NCBI RefSeq assembly: GCF_018866245.1
Contig: NZ_CP076458.1
Location: 682,001-746,000 of the forward strand
Source of the DNA: Novisyntrophococcus fermenticellae
GTDB lineage: Bacteria; Bacillota; Clostridia; Lachnospirales; Lachnospiraceae
Direction of reading: 5' to 3'
DNA length: 64,000 nt
The translations under genes and the position numbers were made by a program. The notes beneath the pieces were generated by a model. It had not been told where the DNA came from and made no database searches. It saw only the letters and a program-made list of their open reading frames with translations. Positions 56,085 through 63,501 of this stretch are shown in pieces (position 1 is the stretch's first letter; every line of letters starts with the position of its first letter).

Positions 56085-57140
56085 ATGAATGCATTGAAGA
56101 CTTATGCTTGCTATAATAAAAATAATGAGTTGAGAATGAGGAGTTCTTCAGGAGCTATTTTTTCTTCTCTGGCAGAGTGCGTATTTGAAAAGCATGGTGT
56201 CGTATATGGCGTAGCAATGTCAAGTGATTGTTATGCGGCTGAGCTTATTTCAGTCACAAATAAGAATGACTTGGATAAACTTCGAGGTTCAAAATATTTG
56301 CAAGCAAAAGTTGGTAATGCATTTAAAAATATAAAAAAAGATCTATTGTTAGGTAAAATCGTTCTGTTTACTGGAACAGGATGCCAAGTTAATGGTCTGA
56401 AAAAATATCTGGGTAAAGAATATGAAAACTTGATTTGTGTGGATGTTATTTGCCATGGTGCACCGTCGCCTGCATTGTGGAAAGAATATGCACAGTATCA
56501 GGAACAGAGAAATGGAGGAAAGCTGAAGAGCGTCAATTTCCGGTGTAAGGAAAATAGCTGGACCGATTTTGGGATGAAAGAGGTTCTTGAAGATACTTCA
56601 GAAGGAAAAGCCAAGAAATTATTTATATCTAAAGACGAAGATTTTTATATGCAGATGTTCTTGAAAAACTATTGCCTGAGACCATCTTGTTATGATTGTG
56701 TGGCAAAAAAGCAGAAAATGTCTGACTTAACGATTGCTGATTTCTGGGGAATCAATGATGTTGAACCAGAGATGAGTGATGGGCTTGGAACGTCATTGGT
56801 ATTGATTCGCACAGTTAAAGGACAGAATATATTTAATCAGATCAGTATTAAGCTGAAATTAAAAGAAGTGTCTTATGAAGCTGGAGTGAAAAAGAACTCT
56901 GCAGAATTTAGATCGTGTACAAGACCATTGCAAAGAGATGCATTTTTTGATGATATGCGTAACTTAAACTTTGAAGAATTGGAAGAAAAATATTCTGCTC
57001 CAATAAAGCATTCATTGAAAGCGAAAATAAAAAACTTAATCAAGAGTATACTTCGGGTAATCCGGGGGGCAGAGAGAGTAATGCAGAATATGGATTACTC
57101 TTTGTGTTTCGTGTTTGATTGTAAGGAGGAGCATCATTGA
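56085..57140 (+). CDS. F420 hydrogenase/dehydrogenase beta-subunit-like protein of polysaccharide loci
   Basis: The 351-aa protein carries the FrhB/FdhB pattern SSSGAIFSSLAE, YGVAMSSD, LRGSKYLQAKVG, LFTGTGCQVNGLKKYL, VDVICHGAPSP and CLRPSCYDC-x-AK, then LTIADFWGI. The family binds flavin and Fe-S clusters. Copies in polysaccharide clusters usually carry a ferredoxin domain at the N-terminus; here that domain is a separate gene just downstream, overlapping by 3-4 nt. The substrate is unknown. Confidence 0.85.
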   Translation: MNALKTYACYNKNNELRMRSSSGAIFSSLAECVFEKHGVVYGVAMSSDCYAAELISVTNKNDLDKLRGSKYLQAKVGNAFKNIKKDLLLGKIVLFTGTGCQVNGLKKYLGKEYENLICVDVICHGAPSPALWKEYAQYQEQRNGGKLKSVNFRCKENSWTDFGMKEVLEDTSEGKAKKLFISKDEDFYMQMFLKNYCLRPSCYDCVAKKQKMSDLTIADFWGINDVEPEMSDGLGTSLVLIRTVKGQNIFNQISIKLKLKEVSYEAGVKKNSAEFRSCTRPLQRDAFFDDMRNLNFEELEEKYSAPIKHSLKAKIKNLIKSILRVIRGAERVMQNMDYSLCFVFDCKEEHH

Positions 57141-57337
57141 AAGAGATACCAATATTATATAGCAGAAAAGAAGAATGCAGTGGGTGTACTGCCTGTTATG
57201 CGATTTGTCCACAAGAAGCTATTTCGATGATAGAGGACGAAGAAGGCTTCGAATATCCACACATTGATGAAAATAGGTGCGTTCGTTGCTATCAGTGTTT
57301 GAAGGTTTGTCCTTTTAAGATAGAGAATGAAGCATAA
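57137..57337 (+). CDS. Small 2[4Fe-4S] ferredoxin
   Basis: A TTG start (TTGA overlap with the previous stop, AAGGAGG RBS) opens 66 codons. Two motifs, CSGCTACYAICP and CVRCYQCLKVCP, are complete clusters of the bacterial ferredoxin type. Overlap with the preceding F420-beta-like gene implies that both form one electron-transfer unit. Confidence 0.92.
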   Translation: MKEIPILYSRKEECSGCTACYAICPQEAISMIEDEEGFEYPHIDENRCVRCYQCLKVCPFKIENEA

Positions 57338-57352
57338 GAAAGGTAATAAAAA

Positions 57353-58536
57353 ATGGGAAAGTATTTTGGAACGGATGGCTTCCGTGGCGAAGCCGGAATT
57401 ACATTAATTGCAGACCATGCCTATAAGGTGGGTCGCTTCTTGGGCTGGTATTACAATGCTCTGCGTGAGCGCAACGGCGATACCGACCCTGCTCGTATCG
57501 TTATCGGCAAGGACACCCGTCGCAGCTCCTATATGTTCGAGTATAGCCTGGTTGCTGGTTTGACCGCTTCTGGTGCAGATGTCTATCTGCTCCACGTTAC
57601 CACTACTCCGTCTGTGGCATACATCGCCCGAGTGGATGACTTCGACTGCGGCATCATGATCTCTGCCAGCCACAACCCGTACTACGATAACGGCATTAAG
57701 CTGATCGACTGTTATGGTGAAAAAATGCCGGAGGAAACTCTGCAACTGGTAGAGGATTATATTGACGGTAAACTTCATGTGTTCGATAAGGATTGGTCGG
57801 AACTGCCTTTTGCGCATCGTGAGCACATCGGCTGCACCGTGGACTATGTGGCAGGCCGTAACCCGAAGTTTGTTGTGGAGAAGGGCTTGGACATTGGTTT
57901 TGCCTACGATGGCGACGCTGACCGTTGCCTGTGCGTGGACGAGAAGGGCAATGTCATCACTGGTGACCATATCCTGTACATTTATGAATGCTACATGAAG
58001 GACGTGGTAAACTTCTGACCAATACTGTTGTTACCACTGTCATGTCCAACTTTGGCCGGTACAAGGCGTTTGACGAGCAGGGCATCGGTTACGCTAAGAC
58101 TGCTGTCGGTGATAAGTATGTTTACGAGTACATGGCTAAGAACGGCTGCCGTATCGGTGGTGAGCAGAGCGGCCATATCATCTTCTCCAAGTACGCCAGC
58201 ACCGGCGATGGTATCCTGATCAGCTTGAAGATGATGGAAGTCATGCTGGCAAAGAAAAAGCCTATGAGCGAGCTGGCAGCACCGCTGAAGATCTATTCGC
58301 AGGTTTTGGAGAATGTCCGTGTGACCGATAAGAAGGCTGCACAGAATGATCCTGCCGTGCAGGAAGCGGTGTCTAAGGTTGCTGAGGCACTGGGTGATAC
58401 CGGCCATATTCTGGTTCGTGAGTCCGGCACGGAGCTGGTTGTGCGTGTTATGGCGGAAGCACCTGACCATGATACCTGCCAGAAGTATGTTGATGGAGTG
58501 GTCAACGTGATTTGCGAAAAGGGATATAAGGCGTAA
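57353..58536 (+). pseudogene. glmM: Phosphoglucosamine mutase gene, frameshifted and internally deleted
   Basis: The start (GKYFGTDGFRGEAG), GKDTRRSS, the phosphoserine site ISASHNPYYDNGIK and the metal loop YDGDADRC identify GlmM, which interconverts glucosamine 6- and 1-phosphate. Two lesions are visible. About 70 residues normally present between VDYVAGRN and VEKGLDIGFAYDGD are missing (near 57862). A 1-nt loss near 57999-58002 ends the first frame at 58018, while the C-terminal part (RGKLLTNTVVTTVMSNFG to 58536, with RESGTELVVRVM) continues in another frame. The full family length is about 450 aa; the parts here add up to about 394. Probably a non-functional extra copy. Confidence 0.85.
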
Positions 58537-58544
58537 AGTCAATG

Positions 58545-58574
58545 ACGACTCTGGCATTACCCGGAGTCGTTTTA
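58545..58574 (+). terminator. Rho-independent terminator after glmM
   Basis: A 10-bp stem with one G-U pair, ACGACTCTGG (58545-58554) with CCGGAGTCGT (58561-58570), ends in TTTT. A TATAAT box at 58589-58594 may start a separate glmS transcript, though no good -35 box is seen. Confidence 0.8.
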
Positions 58575-58629
58575 CATAAGAGGGAAAGTATAATAGAGTA
58601 GAGAAGTAAATAACGGGAGGGATAAACCT

Positions 58630-60498
58630 ATGTGTGGAATCGTTGGTTTTACAGGAAATAGACAAGCAGCACCGATTCTGTTGGACGGCCTGTCGAAACT
58701 GGAATATAGAGGATATGACTCGGCGGGACTGGCCGTCCGGGATGGAGAAAATCTGGCACAGGTTGTGAAAGCAAAAGGCCGCCTGTCCAATCTGATCAAG
58801 AAAACGGATAACGGAAATGCTCTGAAAGGAACCTGTGGTATCGGGCACACTCGCTGGGCAACACATGGTGAGCCGAGCCAGACGAATGCGCATCCGCACG
58901 TTTCCGGTAACTGCACCCGTTCTGGTTCTGGTGCAGTTGAATCAGAAGTTGTCGGTGTGCATAACGGTATCATTGAAAACTATACAGAGCTGAAGGAAAA
59001 GCTGCTGAAGCGCGGCTATACATTCTACAGCCAGACAGATACCGAAGTGGTCATCAAGTTAGTGGACTACTATTATAAAAAGTATAATCTCGGCCCTATC
59101 GATGCCATTGCCAAGACGATGGTTCGTGTCCGTGGCTCCTATGCTCTTGAGCTGATGTTCCGTGACTATCCGGGCGAAATCTGGGTGGCCCGTAAGGACA
59201 GCCCGATGATCATCGGTATTGCGGATGGTGAGACCTATGTGGCTTCGGATGTCCCTGCAATCCTGAAGTATACGAGAAATGTCTACTATATCGGGAACCT
59301 TGAGTTTGCAAAGCTGGTTCCGGGTGAGGCTCACTTCTATGACCTGAATGGCGATGAGATCGAGAAGCAGACCACAGAAATTAAGTGGGATGCAGAGGCA
59401 GCAGAAAAAGCAGGCTTCGAGCACTTCATGATGAAAGAGATCCATGAGCAGCCAAAAGCTGTTCAGGATACTATGAACTCTGTGATCAAGGACGGTGCAA
59501 TCGACCTGTCCAGCGTGGAAATCACCGAGGATGAAATCAAGAACTTCGAGCAGATCTATATCGTTGCCTGCGGTTCTGCATGGCATGTAGGTATGGCTGC
59601 TCAGTATGTGCTGGAAGATATAGCAGATATCCCGGTGCGTGTGGAACTTGCATCTGAGTTCCGCTATCGCAAGATGCCGCTCAATCAGAATGCTCTGGTG
59701 ATTGCTGTCAGCCAGTCTGGCGAGACAGCGGATACACTGGCAGCACTTCGGCTTGCAAAAGAGAAAGGTATCACCACGATGGCAATCGTCAATGTGGTGG
59801 GCAGCAGTATTGCTCGTGAAGCGGACAAGGTGTTCTACACACTCGCTGGCCCGGAAATCTCTGTTGCGACAACCAAGGCATACAGCGCACAGCTTGCAGC
59901 TATGTACTGCCTGGCTGTTCAGTTCGCAAAAATCAGAGGTAAAATTACGGACGAACAGTACAGTTACTATATTTCTGAACTGCTGACTCTCCCGGAAAAG
60001 ATGCAGAAAGTCCTGGAAGACAAGGAGCGTATCCAGTGGTTTGCTGCGAAGTACGCCAATGCACATGACGTGTTCTTCGTGGGGCGTGGTATCGACTATG
60101 CAGTCTGCTTGGAAGGCAGTCTGAAGCTGAAAGAAATCAGCTATATCCACTCGGAAGCATATGCTGCGGGAGAACTGAAGCACGGAACCATCAGCCTGAT
60201 CGAGCAGGGAACACTGGTCATCGGTGTGCTGACACAGAGTGAGCTGTACGAGAAAACTGTAAGTAATATGCTAGAGTGCAAGAGCCGTGGAGCCTACCTG
60301 ATGGGTCTGACTATCTACGGAAAATACGAAATCGAGGATCAGGTGAACTTCACAGTTTATGTGCCAAAGGTGGATGAACACTTTGTTGGCAGCCTTGCAG
60401 TGATCCCGCTGCAGTTGCTGGGATACTATGTGTCTGTTGCAAAAGGTCTGGACGTGGATAAACCGAGAAACCTTGCGAAGAGTGTGACGGTGGAATAA
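58630..60498 (+). CDS. glmS: Glutamine-fructose-6-phosphate aminotransferase
   Basis: The 622-aa enzyme begins with catalytic Cys2 (MCGIVGFTGN), has the N-terminal glutaminase domain (GHTRWATHG, VHNGIIENY), two SIS isomerase domains (CGSAWHVG, SQSGETADT, VATTKAYSAQ) and the conserved C-terminus LAKSVTVE. It is about 13 residues longer than E. coli GlmS, owing to an insert (GNCTRSGSGAVES) before VHNG. It makes glucosamine 6-phosphate for amino-sugar precursors. No glmS ribozyme core is recognisable in the short upstream region. Confidence 0.95.
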   Translation: MCGIVGFTGNRQAAPILLDGLSKLEYRGYDSAGLAVRDGENLAQVVKAKGRLSNLIKKTDNGNALKGTCGIGHTRWATHGEPSQTNAHPHVSGNCTRSGSGAVESEVVGVHNGIIENYTELKEKLLKRGYTFYSQTDTEVVIKLVDYYYKKYNLGPIDAIAKTMVRVRGSYALELMFRDYPGEIWVARKDSPMIIGIADGETYVASDVPAILKYTRNVYYIGNLEFAKLVPGEAHFYDLNGDEIEKQTTEIKWDAEAAEKAGFEHFMMKEIHEQPKAVQDTMNSVIKDGAIDLSSVEITEDEIKNFEQIYIVACGSAWHVGMAAQYVLEDIADIPVRVELASEFRYRKMPLNQNALVIAVSQSGETADTLAALRLAKEKGITTMAIVNVVGSSIAREADKVFYTLAGPEISVATTKAYSAQLAAMYCLAVQFAKIRGKITDEQYSYYISELLTLPEKMQKVLEDKERIQWFAAKYANAHDVFFVGRGIDYAVCLEGSLKLKEISYIHSEAYAAGELKHGTISLIEQGTLVIGVLTQSELYEKTVSNMLECKSRGAYLMGLTIYGKYEIEDQVNFTVYVPKVDEHFVGSLAVIPLQLLGYYVSVAKGLDVDKPRNLAKSVTVE

Positions 60499-60525
60499 CG
60501 ACTCTTGAATGTAGGAGAAAAATAA

Positions 60526-61501
60526 ATGCCAACAGAGAATATCATAAGAAAAAGTCGAATGGATTATATAGATATATATATAGCATTTGGCATTATTTTG
60601 ATGGTCATGGGGCATATTGGATTTGGCGGAAAGTTTGACCAGTTCATACATGCCTTTCATATGCCGATGTTTTTCTTTATATCAGGGTTCTTTTATAAAG
60701 AAAAACATATTGATGTGAAAAAGTGTGCTTTTGATAAAGCAAAAAAACTCCTGACGCCGTATTTTGTATTCGGGGGGGTGCTGCTTCCTTTGGTGTCTGA
60801 ATAGTGGATTTTCAGCAGAACCATGGATGCACTTGTTGCTGATTAATACTACAGGGATTCCAATCGCTGGAGCAATCTGGTTCTTAACAGCATTGTTTTT
60901 CACAGATATAATTTATATGTTTCTTGTAAAACATAAAATAAAGTGGATCATTTTGCTGCTCGTAGTTGTTGGAAGTTATGCAGATCAAGTACTTCCGTAT
61001 CCTCTGCCGTGGGCACTTAGCGCAGCATTTGTTGGATTGGGCTTGTATTGGATCGGAAACGAAACGGCGAAAAATCAAGACAAGCTGAAAGTAGTATTAA
61101 ATATGCCGCTTTTATTATGTATAATATTGGGTATATTGGAAGTAAAGCTTATTCTGTCCAATGGCTATATAAATATGCGGGAAGGAACATACGCATTTGT
61201 TCCTCTTTTTTGGGTAAATGCGATTCTTTCAATTTTTGTCGGCATCTCACTATCAAAGAAAGTTGAGAATGCTATTAAGGGTACTAATGTGGCAAGCTGG
61301 TTGACTTCAATAGGAAGGGACTCAATCGTTTATCTGTGTTGTAATCAGCTGGTAATCAAAGCGGTGACAGTTGTATTTGGACACTTTATGGTGCTATCGG
61401 TGGACGAAAATATTCTTGTGCTGGTAGTAAGTATGATTATTCTATACATGCTGTCGGTACTGTTTACCAAAACGAGATTGAAGATACTTGTTGGCAAGTA
61501 A
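60526..61501 (+). pseudogene. Acyltransferase-3 gene, out of frame at a G7 tract (putative phase-variable, OFF)
   Basis: The first frame encodes the PF01757 N-terminus (MDYIDIYIAFGIILMVMGH, FHMPMFFFISGFFYKEKH) and stops at 60804 shortly after the G run 60772-60778. The continuation (CCFLWCLNSGFSAEPW, then IPIAGAIWFLTALFF to 61501) is intact in another frame. G6 or G9 would give about 324 aa. The product would O-acylate the polymer. A strong GTAGGAGAAA RBS argues that the gene is still meant to be expressed. Confidence 0.8.
60772..60778 (+). repeat. Poly-G tract, G7, in acyltransferase gene
   Basis: Homopolymer of 7 G in the coding strand; 6 or 9 would restore the frame. This is the shortest of the five tracts. 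Confidence 0.95.
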
Positions 61502-61857
61502 GAAGCAAGAAGAGGTGAAGAGACTGTTAAGTTACTGTATAAAGATTTTGAGCAAGATCCTCACAAACATCCTATGCTGGGCGGAGTGATGTACATCGGG
61601 ATAATGCGATTGAAGAATAGACTGTCAAAATAAGCAAATCTGTGGTAGACACCAGTGTTAGCCCCAGCAAAACTGTATCAGATATTTATAAACAAAATAC
61701 GGGAGCACAATAACTCCCAGTGCTGCTCGAAGCTTTGCACACCTCTTCGTGGTGAGCAGCAGGCAACAATAGTACTTGTGAATGAAATAAGTATAGGTCA
61801 GCAAAGATGTGAGAAATGAAACCTGTAGTAAATCGCATCAGTAAAAGAGAGAAAAAT
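61502..61857 (+). other. Intergenic stretch with vanZ fragment and structured RNA element
   Basis: No intact gene lies in these 356 nt. A 21-nt block at 61554-61574 is identical to 62794-62814 inside the intact vanZ-like gene, and the 20 nt before it are also similar, which marks a vanZ 5' remnant. The structured element (61701-61815) follows about 125 nt later, just as copy 2 follows the intact vanZ. Confidence 0.6.
61701..61815 (+). ncRNA. Repeated structured RNA-like element, copy 1
   Basis: GGGAG/CTCCC hairpin (61701-61718), then a GCTGCTC (61722-61728)/GAGCAGC (61754-61760) stem enclosing an ACC/GGT hairpin, then TACTT (61773-61777)/AAGTA (61789-61793), then AGATGTGA. A block of 33 nt from about 61738 matches copy 2 with two mismatches. 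The third hairpin differs in sequence but not in pairing. It sits upstream of the nucleotidyltransferase gene. I do not recognise it as a known riboswitch. Confidence 0.5.
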
Positions 61858-62760
61858 ATGAAAACAACATTACTTATTATGGCAGCCGGAATTGGCAGCC
61901 GATTTGGAACAGGAATCAAACAGTTGGAGCCGGTGGATGCTTCTAATCATATTATTATGGATTACTCGATTCATGATGCGATTGAGGCTGGCTTCAACCA
62001 TGTTGTATTTATTATCCGTAAGGATATTGAGAGGGAGTTCAAAGAGGTCATTGGTGATCGTATCGCATCCATTTGTTCCGTTCATAATGTAACTGTGGAC
62101 TATGCGTTTCAGGATATCAACGATATCCCTGGAACTCTGCCGGAAGGCCGGACGAAGCCGTGGGGAACCGGACAGGCCGTGCTTGCAGCAAAGAAGGTCA
62201 TCAACACTCCGTTCATTGTGATCAATGCAGACGATTACTATGGTAAGGAAGGCTTCAAGGCTGTTCATGAGTATCTGGTGAATGGCGGCAAGTCCTGTAT
62301 GGCAGGTTTTGTGCTGAAGAACACGTTATCTGATAACGGCGGCGTGACACGTGGCATCTGCAAGATGGACGAGGAAAACAACCTGACCGAGGTCGTAGAA
62401 ACCAAGAACATCGTGAAGACAGCGAACGGAGCAGAGGCGGATGGAGTGGTTATCGATACGGACTCTCTGGTTTCCATGAATATGTGGGGATTGACTCCTG
62501 ATTTTCTCACGATGTTGGAGGAAGGATTCAAAGAATTCTTCGAGAAAGAAGTACCGGGTAATCCGTTGAAGGCAGAGTATCTGATTCCTATCTTCATCGG
62601 TGAGCTGTTGAACGAAGATAAGATGTCCGTGAAGGTTCTGAAAACCAACGATACCTGGTATGGCATGACCTATCACGAAGATGTTGCTGCTGTAAAGGAC
62701 AGCTTTAAGAAGATGCTAGAGAGTGGCATGTATAAGGCTGATCTCTTCAGTGATCTGTAA
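61858..62760 (+). CDS. Sugar-phosphate nucleotidyltransferase-like protein
   Basis: The ATG at 61858 with GAGAGAAAA upstream gives 300 aa. The N-terminal MAAGIGSRFG is the nucleotide-binding signature, and VINADDYYG holds the metal-binding aspartate of the NTP_transferase fold. It lacks a left-handed helix domain. A GalU-like activation of a sugar phosphate is plausible, but members of this subfamily are poorly characterised. It lies between two copies of a structured element. Confidence 0.82.
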   Translation: MKTTLLIMAAGIGSRFGTGIKQLEPVDASNHIIMDYSIHDAIEAGFNHVVFIIRKDIEREFKEVIGDRIASICSVHNVTVDYAFQDINDIPGTLPEGRTKPWGTGQAVLAAKKVINTPFIVINADDYYGKEGFKAVHEYLVNGGKSCMAGFVLKNTLSDNGGVTRGICKMDEENNLTEVVETKNIVKTANGAEADGVVIDTDSLVSMNMWGLTPDFLTMLEEGFKEFFEKEVPGNPLKAEYLIPIFIGELLNEDKMSVKVLKTNDTWYGMTYHEDVAAVKDSFKKMLESGMYKADLFSDL

Positions 62761-62763
62761 AAA

Positions 62764-63363
62764 ATGATGAAAGGAACGATTGATTTATTCGGAAAGATCC
62801 TCACAAACATCCTAACTGCTTTGTATGAACCATTTGGATTCTCGCTCCTGCTTTCCTTCCTTGCCATGTTTTTCTACTTATATGCTTATGAACCTACCGA
62901 AGCCGGCAAAGGCTGGAAGAGTGCTATAGTAACATGGTATAGGAAATTCAAAGAGAGTGTGTACTTTAGAAAGCTGTTTCTATTGGCTTTTGTGACATCG
63001 ATGATCTTGTTCCGAACATTGTTGAACCGAAACCTGTGGATGAACCCGTTGTCTAACGTCATGGGCGGCTGGGGCATCTGGGAGACAGTGAATGGCGAGC
63101 AGAAGCTGACAACGGAGTGCATTGAGAACGTGATCATGATGGTGCCGTTTTCAGCGGTAGTGATGTGGACGTTTGGGCAGAGAGAGAAGATATTGTGGCA
63201 AAGCGGAAAGATTGCATTCATTTTTTCGGTAGTGATAGAAATGCTGCAGTTATTACTACGACTAGGTACATTCCAAGTGGCAGACATCTTTTATAACACA
63301 GTCGGTGGAGTAGTCGGCGGTCTGTTGTATTATGTGGTTATGAAAGTTAGGAAGAAGCTGTAA
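62764..63363 (+). CDS. VanZ-like membrane protein
   Basis: The 199-aa protein has four or five membrane helices and the VanZ-family features NRNLWMNPLSN, ENVIMMVPF, VVIEMLQLLLRLGTFQVADIFYNTVGGVVGG. The family includes teicoplanin-resistance VanZ, but most members are of unknown role and are frequent in polysaccharide loci. No clear RBS precedes the ATG, 3 nt after the previous stop, so translation may be coupled; an ATG one codon later is an alternative. Confidence 0.85.
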   Translation: MMKGTIDLFGKILTNILTALYEPFGFSLLLSFLAMFFYLYAYEPTEAGKGWKSAIVTWYRKFKESVYFRKLFLLAFVTSMILFRTLLNRNLWMNPLSNVMGGWGIWETVNGEQKLTTECIENVIMMVPFSAVVMWTFGQREKILWQSGKIAFIFSVVIEMLQLLLRLGTFQVADIFYNTVGGVVGGLLYYVVMKVRKKL

Positions 63364-63387
63364 AAGAATAAAAGTTTGTGATATACT

Positions 63388-63480
63388 GGGAGCATGAGCT
63401 CCCTACGCTGCTCTGATAATCACACACCTCTCCGTGGTGAGCAGCAGGCAACGATCTATGATCGGCTGAGATGTGAAAGG
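63388..63480 (+). ncRNA. Repeated structured RNA-like element, copy 2
   Basis: GGGAGC/GCTCCC hairpin (63388-63403) with an ATGA loop, GCTGCTC (63407-63413)/GAGCAGC (63439-63445) stem, CGATC (63452-63456)/GATCG (63460-63464) hairpin, then AGATGTGA. Pairing is conserved against copy 1 although the last hairpin has other bases. It ends about 22 nt before the start codon of the next gene. Confidence 0.5.
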
Positions 63481-63501
63481 GATTGAGAGGAGGAATAATC
63501 A

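Noticed and set aside
57064..57069. G6 run in the F420-beta-like gene as a sixth contingency tract
   Set aside because: The gene is in frame and the run lies near the C-terminus. Six G is within chance expectation, so it was not counted.
58537..58629. glmS ribozyme upstream of glmS
   Set aside because: The 93-nt gap holds a terminator and an RBS. The ribozyme core is not recognisable and would need more space.
57991..58899. 302-codon minus-strand frame across the glmM-glmS junction
   Set aside because: It would run through a plus-strand terminator and two recognisable genes; no RBS or family pattern.
59059..60183. 374-codon open frame on the minus strand
   Set aside because: Antisense to the SIS domains of glmS, whose coding sense is certain.
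43358..60778. Poly-G tracts as Illumina two-colour artefacts or false contig joins
   Set aside because: Not fully excluded, but such artefacts would put G at right read ends and C at left ends; here plausible protein continues on both sides, and two paralogues carry the run at the same codons. Kept as the main alternative for raw-read testing.
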